A stretch of DNA of 64,000 nt from Shouchella xiaoxiensis (GCF_016907895.1 NZ_JAFBCV010000001.1:62001-126000), one strand, 5' to 3'. Counted from the stretch's first letter, positions 1 through 11,279 are shown. A program made the numbers and translations. Notes: a model not told the origin generated them from the sequence alone.

Positions 1-1
1 C

Positions 2-619
2 AATAACGCAGCCGCTCATTTTCTTCATAATATGCTTTATGTTCTAGGCAACGAAATCGACTCTTGTGCTGCTATTGAGCATGTGGATGCCGATTTGTAC
101 AAAGCGAATAACATCGAGACATTTGATACGTGTGCCATCCGGGTAAAAACTACAGCAGAAACGAACCTATTCTTTTATGCTTCTCATGCTACAGACGAGG
201 AGGTTGGACCGTTATTTGACTATGAATTTGAACATGCGACGGTCACGTATGCATGTCAAAACGATACAGGAAAAGTGATTGCTTCTTTTCGTGATGGTAC
301 TAAAAAAGAGTACGGAACGCTTGATGTGAATCAAAAGGAGGCGCTTGCCAAATTGGATTGGTGTATTGAATCTATACAGAACAATCAAGTCGCTGTGCCA
401 TGTAGTCACGAGACTGCGAAAGCTCACGTTCAATTGATTGAACGTTTTCGTGAATGGCCGGTAAAGCTTTTTGATGACAACCGTCTATTCCGTTTGAATG
501 ACCAGGTCATTGTAAAAGGACTGCGGGAACAACTAGTCGAATGCTACGATGGCTCAGCTCATTTAGGGGAAGAATTCGCTCCTTTAGTGCAAGTAGAAAA
601 GAAAGCTAAAAGACAGTGA
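2..619 (+). CDS. Gfo/Idh/MocA-family oxidoreductase, C-terminal part (5'-truncated by window edge)
   Basis: The reading frame is open from base 2, so the gene begins upstream of the window. About 205 C-terminal residues are visible. They resemble the C-terminal beta-sheet substrate domain of NAD(P)-dependent sugar dehydrogenases of the Gfo/Idh/MocA family. The part AHFLHNMLYVLG (bases 14-49) resembles the segment after the active site, and the end is a helical tail with KEALAKLDWCIES and HETAKAHVQLIERF. The Rossmann domain and the catalytic Lys-Pro motif are outside the window, so the substrate cannot be judged. The next gene degrades rhamnogalacturonan, so a sugar or uronate derivative is a reasonable guess. 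The stop codon lies inside a strong terminator, so this gene ends its own transcription unit. Confidence 0.6.
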   Translation, partial: NNAAAHFLHNMLYVLGNEIDSCAAIEHVDADLYKANNIETFDTCAIRVKTTAETNLFFYASHATDEEVGPLFDYEFEHATVTYACQNDTGKVIASFRDGTKKEYGTLDVNQKEALAKLDWCIESIQNNQVAVPCSHETAKAHVQLIERFREWPVKLFDDNRLFRLNDQVIVKGLREQLVECYDGSAHLGEEFAPLVQVEKKAKRQ

Positions 620-640
620 GCAACGCTCACTGTCTTTTGT
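611..640 (+). terminator. Rho-independent terminator
   Basis: A perfect 11-bp stem (AGACAGTGAGC at 611-621 with its complement at 625-635), a 3-nt loop and a T-rich tail. It overlaps the stop codon of the oxidoreductase gene and separates it from the rhamnogalacturonan lyase gene. Confidence 0.85.
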
Positions 641-795
641 TATTTCTCCAATGTTTCTGAAAGTGGGAAAGGACAGCCGATTTTAATAAGACCTGAGCAG
701 AAGGCAATTGTATGCTAAGAGGTAAGAGAGAAAAAATTGGTAGAGAAAGGAGACTGGGTTTAGCTCTCATTACTGTGGAAATGGAGGGTAAAAGT

Positions 796-3600
796 ATGAT
801 GGCAATGATTCGCAATGTCTCACTCACATTACTGATCGTAGGAATGAGTTTTCCGCTTTTTACAAGTAGCGCAGTTTCAAAAGACGACTTCCTTGTGACG
901 ATCCCCCACTCCAGTCAATCAGAAGTCTTGCTCCAATGGAATGACTTAGTTGATGCAGATACTTATCGTGTCTACTGGGCCGATAAAGATACAGCAGACA
1001 TGGAATTTGAACAAATTGCCGAGACAGGAGACACGTCGTACACTTTCGCGGGTTCCACCCATAAACCGCATTATTTTAAAGTACTTCCAGTCAAGGGTGG
1101 AGAAGAAGGACACCCTTCCGCTGTTGTCTCTTCACCAGTTAAAAAAGTGTTTGATGTTCAACTGGAGAAACTTGACCGTGGCTTAGTTGCTGCGGATACT
1201 GGCGAAGGAATTTTTCTAAGCTGGCGATTGTTTAAAGAAGAAGCAACAGGTTACTCAGAAGACGGTCTAACAGGTGCGGATTTCGAGCTTTACCGCGATG
1301 GGGAACTCGTGCAAACAATTACAGACAGCACAAATTATTTCGACGCTGATGGGACGACTCATTCTACTTATTTTGTAAGCGCTATCAATAATGGTGAATC
1401 AAAAGTGAGCGATGAGGTAGATCCTTGGAATGAAAGCTATTATGAACTACCGCTTCAGAAGCCAGAAGACGGTGTAACACCGGCTGGTGAGGTCTATACG
1501 TACCACGCAAATGATATGAGCATCGCTGACTTAAACGGCGATGGCCACTATGAATTTATCGTGAAGTGGGAACCTTCTAATTCGAAAGATGTGTCGCAAA
1601 AAGGATACACCGGTCATACGTATATCGATTCCTACACATTAGAAGGACAGCTGCTTTATCGAGTTGACCTTGGGAAGAATATCCGGTCCGGCGCACATTA
1701 CACGCAAATGCTTGTCTATGATTTTGATGGTGATGGCAAAGCGGAACTGATGATGAAAACGGCGCCGGGGTCGAAAATACTGAAATTTGATGAAAGCGGT
1801 GAAGTGATTTCAGAGGAATACATTACCATGCCACAAGAAGATCAAGAAAATGGATTTTCACATGCGGACGATTACCGAATGAGTGCGACTGATTATTACG
1901 AACACATGGTTAAACGATTTATGACTTGGCATGAACATGAGGAAGTGCTCGCTGGAAATTGGCCAAAAACAATTGAAGAAGCATTCGATATCGAGCATTT
2001 GTATGAGTATCCATTAAACAAGCAAGACGCCGAGGCACTTACCGACTATTTTATGGATCAATACGCTCCAGAAAGAAGCGGTAATAACAAGCTGCGGGAA
2101 TTTGAGGGGTTTATCGTTGATGGTCCTGAGTATCTAACAGTCTTTGCGGGAGAAACGGGCTCGGAATTGCAAACGATTCATTATAAACCTGGTCGTGAAG
2201 ATGATGGTTTAATGTGGGGCGACTACGCAATGAACCGTATTGAACCGGGAAATCGGGTTGATCGATTTTTAGCTGGGGTCGCATACTTGAATGGGGAAAC
2301 ACCCTCTGCGGTTTTTGCACGGGGCTATTATACGAGAACGACACTGGTTGCGTACGACTGGAATGGTAAAAACATTGTAGAGAATTGGTTAGTCGATAGT
2401 GGTTGGACGCCGATGTCCAATCCGTTTAACGATAGTCCTCACGGTGTTGACGGAACGGATGAAGAATTCGGAACGATTACAACGCAGGGTGCCCACTCCC
2501 TTAGCGTGGCTGATGTAGATGGAGATGGGAAACAAGAAATTGTTTATGGTGGAGCTACGATTGACGACGATGGCTCACTTCTATACAGCTCCTTTGCCAA
2601 GATGCCGCCAGAGAGTGCAATACCAGGTGAAATGGCCCGACTTGGCCATGGAGATGCCCTTCATGTTGCCGACATTAATCCGGACCGACCAGGTTTGGAA
2701 TCTTTTATGGTGTTTGAAGGAGGTAGATATGCGCCTTATGGCTATGCGCTCAGGGACGCTCGTTATGGAAACGTCTTATATGGCGCTTACAGTGGCACCG
2801 ATACAGGTCGCGGAATGATTGGAGACGTGGTACCTGAACAAAGAGGATTGGAAACGTGGGCAATCGGACTTCAATCAGCGCAAGGAGAGAATCTTAGTGC
2901 TACGCAGCCAGGGACGAACATGTCGATTAGATGGTCCCCTGATATGACCACACAAATTGTCAATGGGGCGATTGATGTCACACCAACGATCGATGATTGG
3001 CGTCACGGTCGTTTACTGACGGCAGAAGGAACGAGGACGAATAATCATACAAAAGGCAATCCAGCACTTGTTGCCGATGTGTTCGGCGATTGGCGCGAGG
3101 AGTTACTCGTGCGGACCGAAGATAGTTCCGCAATACGAATCTATATGAACACGGAAGTGACGGACAGAAAGCTTTACACACTTATGCACGACATTCAATA
3201 CCGAACAGGGATTGCCGGTCAGAACGTGACGTACAATCAACCTGCCTACCCAAGCTTTTATTTTGCCTCGGATATTGACTGGGCGTATGTGCCCTTATTA
3301 ACTCATGAGGAGGTTTCCTCTTTTGATGAATTGAAAGCGATTACGCATTCGTTGATAAAAGCTGAAGACATACGTGGTCCGCTGGTAAAGCGACTACAAA
3401 ATAGCCTGCGGCAGGCAGAAAATCACTTCACAGCAAAGCGATACTCTCAAGCTATTCATTTTCTAACAAAGTATGAACAACAAGTAAACCGACCGGCACA
3501 TGACCGTCATGTCGGAGCAGGTGTACGAAAGCAGCTAACTCCGCTCATTGCTGATGTAATGACAGAATGGGAAGATTTGAAGGCGTTGTCGGAAGAATAA
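796..3600 (+). CDS. Secreted rhamnogalacturonan lyase, PL11 family (YesW/YesX-like), multidomain
   Basis: Cleaves the rhamnose-galacturonate backbone of rhamnogalacturonan I by beta-elimination outside the cell. The protein has 934 residues. The ATG at 796 is chosen because GGAGGG lies 7 nt before it and it begins a signal peptide (basic start, then VSLTLLIVGMSFPLF). Domains in order: signal peptide; a fibronectin-III-like domain (about residues 30-120); the PL11 catalytic propeller with repeated Asp-rich calcium loops such as DLNGDGHYE, DFDGDGKAE and DVDGDGKQE; and a C-terminal helical region of about 90 residues that looks like a FIVAR-type spacer. B. subtilis YesW is near 620 residues, so this enzyme is much longer. 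The extra length comes from the N-terminal and C-terminal domains plus an insertion between the second and third calcium loops. It heads an operon with a sugar ABC importer, which would take up its products. Confidence 0.88.
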   Translation: MMAMIRNVSLTLLIVGMSFPLFTSSAVSKDDFLVTIPHSSQSEVLLQWNDLVDADTYRVYWADKDTADMEFEQIAETGDTSYTFAGSTHKPHYFKVLPVKGGEEGHPSAVVSSPVKKVFDVQLEKLDRGLVAADTGEGIFLSWRLFKEEATGYSEDGLTGADFELYRDGELVQTITDSTNYFDADGTTHSTYFVSAINNGESKVSDEVDPWNESYYELPLQKPEDGVTPAGEVYTYHANDMSIADLNGDGHYEFIVKWEPSNSKDVSQKGYTGHTYIDSYTLEGQLLYRVDLGKNIRSGAHYTQMLVYDFDGDGKAELMMKTAPGSKILKFDESGEVISEEYITMPQEDQENGFSHADDYRMSATDYYEHMVKRFMTWHEHEEVLAGNWPKTIEEAFDIEHLYEYPLNKQDAEALTDYFMDQYAPERSGNNKLREFEGFIVDGPEYLTVFAGETGSELQTIHYKPGREDDGLMWGDYAMNRIEPGNRVDRFLAGVAYLNGETPSAVFARGYYTRTTLVAYDWNGKNIVENWLVDSGWTPMSNPFNDSPHGVDGTDEEFGTITTQGAHSLSVADVDGDGKQEIVYGGATIDDDGSLLYSSFAKMPPESAIPGEMARLGHGDALHVADINPDRPGLESFMVFEGGRYAPYGYALRDARYGNVLYGAYSGTDTGRGMIGDVVPEQRGLETWAIGLQSAQGENLSATQPGTNMSIRWSPDMTTQIVNGAIDVTPTIDDWRHGRLLTAEGTRTNNHTKGNPALVADVFGDWREELLVRTEDSSAIRIYMNTEVTDRKLYTLMHDIQYRTGIAGQNVTYNQPAYPSFYFASDIDWAYVPLLTHEEVSSFDELKAITHSLIKAEDIRGPLVKRLQNSLRQAENHFTAKRYSQAIHFLTKYEQQVNRPAHDRHVGAGVRKQLTPLIADVMTEWEDLKALSEE

Positions 3601-3632
3601 AGGGTCTATTTATTTTAAGGGAGGAAAAAAAG

Positions 3633-4916
3633 ATGAGAAAAAATCGAAATGGTGTACTTATTGCCGCGGCAGCCCTTTGTGTATTCGTGTTGGCGGGGTG
3701 TCAAACGGGAAGCTCGGGCACTGGTGGGAGTGATGAAGACGTCCTTCGCGTGGCTTGGTGGGGAGGGCAGGAAAGGCATACAATGACGATCGAAATGATT
3801 GAATTATTTGAAGATAAATACCCTGATATTCAAGTTGAGCCAGAGTACACGGCTTGGGATAACTATTGGGAGAGGTTGACTACTCAGGCGGCAGGAAGTA
3901 ATTTACCTGATATTGTACAAATGGACAATAGCAAACTAAATGAATACATTTCTAGAAATCTTGTAAAAGACCTCACACCCTTCATTGAAGAAGGATCAAT
4001 CGACTTAACACATGTCAATGATGCCTACCAAGATATGAACACAATTGACGATGCGGTATACGCTATTTCTCTTGGATCAAACGCCCTCGGAATGATTTAC
4101 AATCAACAATTATTTGACGAGCATGGGGTTCAATTAGAGGAAGGATACACGTATGAAGATCTAAAAGACAAGATGCGTACCCTCGGTGAAGCTGTGGGAG
4201 ATGAGTTTTATGGGTACGATCTCATTTCGGAGTTTGAGATGTTTTCTGTTTTCGCTAGACAGAATGGTGAGACTGTTTTTAATGAAGATGGTGATGGGTT
4301 AGGGTTTTCCGATGAGCATTTAATAGCGTTTTTCCAATTTTTAACGGAGATGCTTGATGAGGGATTATCACCGCCTCACGAAATCACCTTGGAGTATGTT
4401 GAAGGAGGCGATTCACCAATTGCGGATGGCTTAACAGGTATGGGGCTAATAGCGAGTAACCAAATTATTGGGCAACAAGCGTTAACAGAAGAGGAGCTCT
4501 CGTTAAGTCCCCTGCCAGCGCTTGTTGATGGAGTGGAAGGGAATTGGATTCGACCGAGTATGTCTTTTTCTGTAACTGAGCATACGGATCAAGCAGAAAA
4601 CGCTGCGTTGTTTATTGATTTTGTTACAAATGATCCTGAAGCAAATGAAATACTTCAAGCAGAGCGAGGTGTTCCAATCTCATCAGAAATTCGTGCTCAC
4701 TTAGAAGGGAAAGTATCAGAAGAAGTTGAGAAAACATTTGAGTACCTTGAGTATATGGCTGAGAATGCGGCTCCAGCAGATCCACTGCCTCCACCGGGTG
4801 AGAGTGAAGTTCGTGGCTCGTTTATCCGAATTGTTGAAGCGGTGAAATACGGACAGACATCACCAGAAGAAGCAGCAGCGCAATTCAGAAGTGAAGCTGA
4901 AGCTATTCTCAACTAG
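3633..4916 (+). CDS. Sugar ABC transporter substrate-binding lipoprotein (YesO-like)
   Basis: Extracellular solute-binding protein of family 1, anchored to the membrane outer face by a lipid-modified cysteine. The ATG at 3633 has GGGAGG 9 nt upstream and starts a lipoprotein signal peptide with lipobox LAGC. The mature protein has typical family features (VAWWGGQERHTMTIEMIELF near the start, then LPDIVQMDNS). At 427 residues it has the usual length. It sits 32 nt after the rhamnogalacturonan lyase and is followed by two permease genes, so it probably binds unsaturated rhamnogalacturonan oligosaccharides. The ATPase is missing here, as is usual for this class, which commonly shares an MsmX-type ATPase encoded elsewhere. 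The substrate is inferred from context only. Confidence 0.85.
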   Translation: MRKNRNGVLIAAAALCVFVLAGCQTGSSGTGGSDEDVLRVAWWGGQERHTMTIEMIELFEDKYPDIQVEPEYTAWDNYWERLTTQAAGSNLPDIVQMDNSKLNEYISRNLVKDLTPFIEEGSIDLTHVNDAYQDMNTIDDAVYAISLGSNALGMIYNQQLFDEHGVQLEEGYTYEDLKDKMRTLGEAVGDEFYGYDLISEFEMFSVFARQNGETVFNEDGDGLGFSDEHLIAFFQFLTEMLDEGLSPPHEITLEYVEGGDSPIADGLTGMGLIASNQIIGQQALTEEELSLSPLPALVDGVEGNWIRPSMSFSVTEHTDQAENAALFIDFVTNDPEANEILQAERGVPISSEIRAHLEGKVSEEVEKTFEYLEYMAENAAPADPLPPPGESEVRGSFIRIVEAVKYGQTSPEEAAAQFRSEAEAILN

Positions 4917-4937
4917 ATTGGAGGGGAGGAGACTAAG

Positions 4938-5873
4938 ATGAAACCTACGCAAACGATGCTGAACCCAACTCTGAAACTTAAATCGACAAAAGGATCTTTT
5001 CGGAAAGATCTAACGGCTTATCTCATTATTTCACCTTGGCTACTTGGTTTTTTCGGTCTAGTCATTGGCCCGATGATTGCTTCTCTCTATTTTTCTTTTA
5101 CCAATTATGACATGCTTTCATCTGCTAGTTGGGTTGGGCTTGAAAACTATAAAAACGTTCTATTAAATGATCCGAGATTTATCCAATCCTTAAAAGTGAC
5201 GTTGATTTTCGTCTTTGTTTCAACGCCTTTAAAACTCGTTTTTGCACTGTTACTAGCGATGCTGTTTAACACCGGACGCAAAGGAACAGGGTTGTTTACG
5301 ACGATCTATTACATTCCCTCTATTATTGGAGGGAGTGTTGCAATCGCCGTTGTCTGGCGGCAGCTTTTTGGGCGAGAAGGAGCAATCAACACGCTTTTTG
5401 CCTCCGTCGGGTTAGACGGGATCAATTGGCTTGGTAATCCTACCTATGCCTTAACCATTTTAATCATTTTAGTTGTCTGGCAGTTTGGTTCTCCTCTAAT
5501 AATTTTTTTAGCGGGTCTCAGACAAATACCAGTCGAGCTGTATGAGGCGGCAAGTGTGGATGGTGCCTCTTCGTTTACTCGGTTTTTTCGGATCACGCTG
5601 CCAATGTTGACGCCCGTTATTTTTTTCAATCTAATTATGCAGACGATTGGGGCGTTTATGACGTTTACACAAGCCTTTCTCATTACAAAAGGCGGACCAA
5701 TGGACGGTACAAACTTTTATGCGTTGTATTTGTATGAAATGGCATTTGAATACTTGCGAATGGGCTATGCATCAGCGATGGCTTGGATTTTGTTATTAAT
5801 TATTGGTGTTATTACGCTGATATTGTTTGCGACGTCAAAATACTGGGTGCATTATGAGGGGGGAGACAAATGA
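4938..5873 (+). CDS. Sugar ABC transporter permease (YesP-like)
   Basis: Inner-membrane permease of the MalF/UgpA group, 311 residues, with about six hydrophobic segments. The cytoplasmic EAA loop, which docks the ATPase, is visible as ELYEAASVDGASSFTRF. GGAGGGGAGG precedes the ATG. Its stop overlaps the start of the next permease gene by 4 nt (ATGA), which implies translational coupling and a heterodimeric channel. It works with the preceding lipoprotein, probably on oligosaccharides from pectin. Confidence 0.87.
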   Translation: MKPTQTMLNPTLKLKSTKGSFRKDLTAYLIISPWLLGFFGLVIGPMIASLYFSFTNYDMLSSASWVGLENYKNVLLNDPRFIQSLKVTLIFVFVSTPLKLVFALLLAMLFNTGRKGTGLFTTIYYIPSIIGGSVAIAVVWRQLFGREGAINTLFASVGLDGINWLGNPTYALTILIILVVWQFGSPLIIFLAGLRQIPVELYEAASVDGASSFTRFFRITLPMLTPVIFFNLIMQTIGAFMTFTQAFLITKGGPMDGTNFYALYLYEMAFEYLRMGYASAMAWILLLIIGVITLILFATSKYWVHYEGGDK

Positions 5874-6712
5874 AGAAACGGACCATTCGGGCGGATATTA
5901 TTTACTATGTCTTTGTTGTCTTGTTTGCGTTTGTGATGCTGTACCCGATCTTGTGGATGCTGGCAAGCTCGCTTAAGCCCCAGACAGAAATCTTTAGCAA
6001 TGCAGCTTCGCTCTGGCCAAGTGAATGGAAGTGGGAGAATTACCTTATCGGTTGGCAAGGGTTTGGACGGACTGGTTTTGACGTTTATTTTCGCAATTCT
6101 GCTTTTGTAACGACGTTTGTTGTGATCGGCGCCATTTTATCGTCGAGCATTGTTGCCTATGGGTTTGCCCGGCTACAATTTCGCTTTAAAAAGCTTCTAT
6201 TTGCCTGTTTAATTGCGACGGTCATGCTGCCCGTGCAGATCACATTAATCCCACAATACATCTTGTTTCACAACATTGGCTGGGTTAACACATTTTACCC
6301 ATTAATTGTGCCTGCTTTTCTAGGGGGGACGCCGTTCTTTATTTTTTTATTGATCCAATTTATACGCGGGATACCGCGAGAGCTGGATGAGGCGGCCATT
6401 ATTGATGGATGCTCAACGTTTGGGATTTTTTGGCGTATCATTTTACCGTTAATCAAACCAGCGCTTGTAACGGTAGCGATCTTTGCGTTTATGTGGTCGT
6501 GGGACGATTTTTTGGCGCCGCTAATCTATTTAAACAGTGCTGATATTCAAACGATCTCTCTCGGGTTACGCAACTTTATGGATGCTGAGTCAGGGACGTC
6601 ATGGGGGCCACTGCTTGCGATGTCCTCGTTATCGCTGCTTCCTCAGTTCATCATCTTCTTATTTTTTCAGAAATACCTAGTAGAGGGCATTGCAACAACA
6701 GGATTAAAATAG
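5870..6712 (+). CDS. Sugar ABC transporter permease (YesQ-like)
   Basis: Permease of the MalG/UgpE group, 280 residues, with about six membrane segments. The EAA loop reads ELDEAAIIDGCSTFGIFWR. It begins inside the stop of the preceding permease gene (ATGA overlap) and ends 10 nt before the DUF624 gene. It should form the import channel with the preceding permease. Confidence 0.87.
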   Translation: MKKRTIRADIIYYVFVVLFAFVMLYPILWMLASSLKPQTEIFSNAASLWPSEWKWENYLIGWQGFGRTGFDVYFRNSAFVTTFVVIGAILSSSIVAYGFARLQFRFKKLLFACLIATVMLPVQITLIPQYILFHNIGWVNTFYPLIVPAFLGGTPFFIFLLIQFIRGIPRELDEAAIIDGCSTFGIFWRIILPLIKPALVTVAIFAFMWSWDDFLAPLIYLNSADIQTISLGLRNFMDAESGTSWGPLLAMSSLSLLPQFIIFLFFQKYLVEGIATTGLK

Positions 6713-6722
6713 GAGGGGCGTC

Positions 6723-7346
6723 ATGAGAACTGGATCACTAGTTGAAGGATTATTAAAAGGGTGTGAGAGATTTGCCAATCTGGCCTATTTAAATCTCCTG
6801 TGGTGCGCATTCACCCTGCTTGGGCTTGGGATATTCGGAGTGAGTCCGGCAACGATAGCCGTCATTCGTCTCTTGCGCAAACAAAAACAGGAGCCGATGA
6901 ATGAGGGGGCAATGCTAAAGGAGTTCGCTCGAGTTTATCGAGACCATTTTATACAATCGAACAAACTCGGTCTGCTCCTACTTGTTTTATGCCTCAGTCT
7001 AGTTGGTAGCGGAATTATTATGATAGAAACGAATGCTCCCTTGCTAATAAAAAGCATGCTAGTGTTCTCGTTAACTGGTTTTGCAATGATTGTTTTGCTG
7101 ACCATGCCTCAGTATGAGCGTCAGCAAACAGGACCGGTGGGAACAATGAAAATAGCGTTATGGCTCGGTTTATCCCATCTTCCTCAGATGTTCCTGTTAT
7201 CTATGTTGTTTTTATTAATTGCTTGTGTATTTGCTGCGTTCCCGGTAGTCATGTTTTTCTTTTTTGCAAGTGTTCCATTGGCACTTGTTGTGGCATTCCA
7301 TGATCGATTTAGAAAAAAATACGAAGAATACGTACAGGCAGAATAA
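6723..7346 (+). CDS. DUF624 membrane protein (YesL-like)
   Basis: Polytopic membrane protein, 207 residues and about five hydrophobic segments, of the DUF624/YesL family. Such genes are commonly linked to sugar ABC importers in Firmicutes, but no biochemical role is established. The family-typical start is visible: a short lead, then FANLAYLNLLWCAFTLLGLGIF and a loop with SPATIAVIRLLRK. GGAGGGG lies just before the ATG, 10 nt after the permease stop, so it is co-transcribed. It may assemble with or modulate the importer; that is inference. A second family member follows the araNPQ genes. Confidence 0.8.
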   Translation: MRTGSLVEGLLKGCERFANLAYLNLLWCAFTLLGLGIFGVSPATIAVIRLLRKQKQEPMNEGAMLKEFARVYRDHFIQSNKLGLLLLVLCLSLVGSGIIMIETNAPLLIKSMLVFSLTGFAMIVLLTMPQYERQQTGPVGTMKIALWLGLSHLPQMFLLSMLFLLIACVFAAFPVVMFFFFASVPLALVVAFHDRFRKKYEEYVQAE

Positions 7347-7349
7347 GCG

Positions 7350-7382
7350 AGAAGCGTGCAGGTATCAAGCATGCTTCTTTTT
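7350..7382 (+). terminator. Rho-independent terminator after the Yes-like operon
   Basis: A 10-bp stem (AGAAGCGTGC at 7350-7359 with GCATGCTTCT at 7369-7378, one G-T pair) with a 9-nt loop and a T run. It ends the rhamnogalacturonan lyase/importer operon. Confidence 0.8.
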
Positions 7383-7423
7383 AGTTTGCAAGATAAATAG
7401 TGAGAAAAATGAAATAGAAACAG

Positions 7424-7452
7424 TTGACTGAATAATCACACCAACGTATAAT
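7424..7452 (+). promoter_or_regulatory. Sigma-A promoter of the arabinan operon
   Basis: TTGACT at 7424-7429 and a perfect TATAAT at 7447-7452 are separated by 17 nt, an ideal vegetative promoter. It lies 61 nt before the abfA start. AT-rich leader DNA follows; I could not recognise an AraR operator there. Confidence 0.8.
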
Positions 7453-7468
7453 CCCCTATAAGTAATAA

Positions 7469-9028
<1,560 letters not shown>

Positions 9029-9055
9029 TAAGCAGCACGTTCGCATTTCTTTATT

Positions 9056-9069
9056 TGTAAGCGCTATCT
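9056..9069 (+). promoter_or_regulatory. Candidate cre (CcpA) site before araN
   Basis: TGTAAGCGCTATCT fits the catabolite-responsive element consensus TGWAANCGNTNNCA except for the last base. It lies in the 74-nt gap between abfA and araN, a place where it could act as a roadblock or control an internal promoter. Confidence 0.5.
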
Positions 9070-9102
9070 TTTTCTAAATGCTGAAGAAAAGGGGTCGTTT
9101 CA

Positions 9103-10365
9103 ATGAAGCATTCCAAGTACTTGATCGTTGCGGCATGTACGGTTGTGCTCTTGAGCGGATGTTCACGCTCGGCAGACACAATGGCAGATGGAAGAATGAA
9201 GCTTGATTACTGGGTGTTCTTGTCCGGTGGAGATTTATCTTATATGGAAGCAATTGTTGATGAGTATAACAGCAGTCAAGATGAGGTTTACATTGATATG
9301 ATTTTACAGGATTGGGATGATTATTACACCAAGATTGTCACAAGCGTGGCGGCTGAACGTGGTCCGGATATTGGCATTTCTCATGCCGCTTCGTTGCCAC
9401 AGTTAATGAACCAGGGGCTGTTGCAGCCGGTTGAAGAGATGATGACGGGGGCAGGACTGGATTTCAATAACTTTCCTGAAAATATTCGTGATGCGGTTGA
9501 AGTAGACGATGAGCTATATGCGGTTCCGATCGATACTCATCCATTTATTCTCTATATCAACACAGATTTAGCGGAAGAAGCAGGCTTGTTAGATGAGCAA
9601 GGCCTTCCAGAAATTGAGGCAACACCAACGGGATTACTGGATTATTTCACAGAAGCAAAAGAAGCGCTGCCTGACAAGACGCCGCTAGCCATTTCAACGG
9701 GTGGTGTTGATACGTATCGATGGTGGTGGACAGTCTATTTTCAAATGGGCGGAACACCGATTTTCTCCGATGACTTGCGCGAGCCAGAAATTACGTTAGA
9801 CCGGGACATTGCGATTGCGGCAGCCGAGTACATTCACAATTTTTTTGGTGATGTGATTCCGATGCATATTGGCGACTTTTATGAAACATTTCAGGCTGGA
9901 AATGCTGTTGGGATGATGACAGGTGTCTGGGCAACGGGTATCTGGGAAGCGGCTGATCTAAATTTTACGGCAATGCCGATTCCTCAATCATTTGACGTAG
10001 AAGCGGCACAAGGTGACTCCCATACATTAATTGTTCCCATTAAGGAAGAACAATCTTCTGAACGGAAGGAAGCGATTGCTGAATTTATTGCGTTCGTTAG
10101 CGATGAAGGGGCTGAATGGGCGAAGGCAGGTCATATACCCGCTAGAACCGATGTTGTAGAATCACCGGAGTTTCAGGATCAACCGTTCCGGGCAGATTAC
10201 GCTGAAGTGGCGTCTAAGGTCGTATTTACAAACAAAACGATCTATCAAAACCCAGCCGAAACGGACATGATTCGTGCGCTGGATGAAATTATGAGCAATC
10301 GCCTGACACCGGAGGCTGGAATCGATCAGATGCTAAAGGCTCTTGCTGTAACGACCAGACAATAA
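9103..10365 (+). CDS. araN: Arabino-oligosaccharide ABC transporter substrate-binding lipoprotein (AraN-like)
   Basis: Solute-binding lipoprotein of family 1, 420 residues, with a signal peptide ending in lipobox LSGC. The mature protein contains the usual family parts (KLDYWVFLSGGDLSYMEAIV, then RGPDIGISHAASLPQL). In B. subtilis AraN with permeases AraP and AraQ imports alpha-1,5-arabino-oligosaccharides. The same order between two arabinofuranosidase genes supports this assignment here. The name rests on gene order and family, not on a database alignment. The ATPase is not encoded nearby. Confidence 0.8.
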   Translation: MKHSKYLIVAACTVVLLSGCSRSADTMADGRMKLDYWVFLSGGDLSYMEAIVDEYNSSQDEVYIDMILQDWDDYYTKIVTSVAAERGPDIGISHAASLPQLMNQGLLQPVEEMMTGAGLDFNNFPENIRDAVEVDDELYAVPIDTHPFILYINTDLAEEAGLLDEQGLPEIEATPTGLLDYFTEAKEALPDKTPLAISTGGVDTYRWWWTVYFQMGGTPIFSDDLREPEITLDRDIAIAAAEYIHNFFGDVIPMHIGDFYETFQAGNAVGMMTGVWATGIWEAADLNFTAMPIPQSFDVEAAQGDSHTLIVPIKEEQSSERKEAIAEFIAFVSDEGAEWAKAGHIPARTDVVESPEFQDQPFRADYAEVASKVVFTNKTIYQNPAETDMIRALDEIMSNRLTPEAGIDQMLKALAVTTRQ

Positions 10366-10397
10366 GCTGTAGCAAGTACCGCTAAGGAGGGCATGAA

Positions 10398-11279
10398 ATG
10401 AAAAAGTTAACGTGGAAAGACGATCTCCGTCCCGTTCCGTTTTTGCTTGCTTTCTTTGTTGCTTATGTGCTTTTTACGATTTATCCCATCTTTAAAGGGA
10501 TGCAGATGAGCTTCTTTAATTGGACGTTGATTGAACAGCAAGAGTTTATTGGGCTGACCCATTACATCAATGTGTTAAGTGATCCGAATTTCTGGGAAGC
10601 ATTTGGCAACACCTCATTATTCGTTCTGTTATCAACACCAACGATGGTTATCCTTGCTTTGGTATTGGCTTTAATGGCGAATTTGAATACGCGCCTGCAA
10701 ACCTTTTTTCGTGGCTCCTTCTTTATTCCGAGCATTTTGAGCGTATCGGTCATCTCGTTTGTGGCGATTTTTATGCTTCAGCCGTATACCGGAGTTGTTA
10801 ACAATCTCTTACAGGCGCTCGGACTTAATGCTGAGCCGTTCTGGCTGGCAACGCCTTCTCTTGCTTGGGTCAGTATTATTGCCGTCACGCTTTGGTGGAC
10901 AGTCGGTTTTAATATGATTTTATTTTTAACGGCGCTCCAAGGAATACCAGATGAACTGTATGAAGCAGCTGAAGTCGACGGGGCCACCAGACAGCAGATG
11001 TTTTGGCAAATTACGCTGCCGCAGCTGCTCCCAATCGGGCGCTTAATTTTACTACTCCAAGTTCTTGCTTCATTTAAAGTTTTTGCACAAATTCTCTTGA
11101 TTACCGATGGGGGACCTGGGACAACAACAAGACCCATCATTTTGTATATCTATGAGATGGGCTTCCAGCGCTATGATTTAGGGTATGCAGCGGCGATGTC
11201 TTATCTACTGTTTATGGTGCTGTTGGTGCTGTCTGTTATTCAATTGCGCTTAGGTGGAAAAGAGGGGAGAATGCTATGA
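10398..11279 (+). CDS. araP: ABC transporter permease (AraP-like)
   Basis: MalF-type permease, 293 residues, six predicted membrane segments, with EAA loop ELYEAAEVDGATRQQMFWQ. TAAGGAGGGC lies just before the ATG. It overlaps the araQ start by 4 nt (ATGA). Together with AraQ it forms the arabino-oligosaccharide channel in the cytoplasmic membrane. Confidence 0.85.
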   Translation: MKKLTWKDDLRPVPFLLAFFVAYVLFTIYPIFKGMQMSFFNWTLIEQQEFIGLTHYINVLSDPNFWEAFGNTSLFVLLSTPTMVILALVLALMANLNTRLQTFFRGSFFIPSILSVSVISFVAIFMLQPYTGVVNNLLQALGLNAEPFWLATPSLAWVSIIAVTLWWTVGFNMILFLTALQGIPDELYEAAEVDGATRQQMFWQITLPQLLPIGRLILLLQVLASFKVFAQILLITDGGPGTTTRPIILYIYEMGFQRYDLGYAAAMSYLLFMVLLVLSVIQLRLGGKEGRML

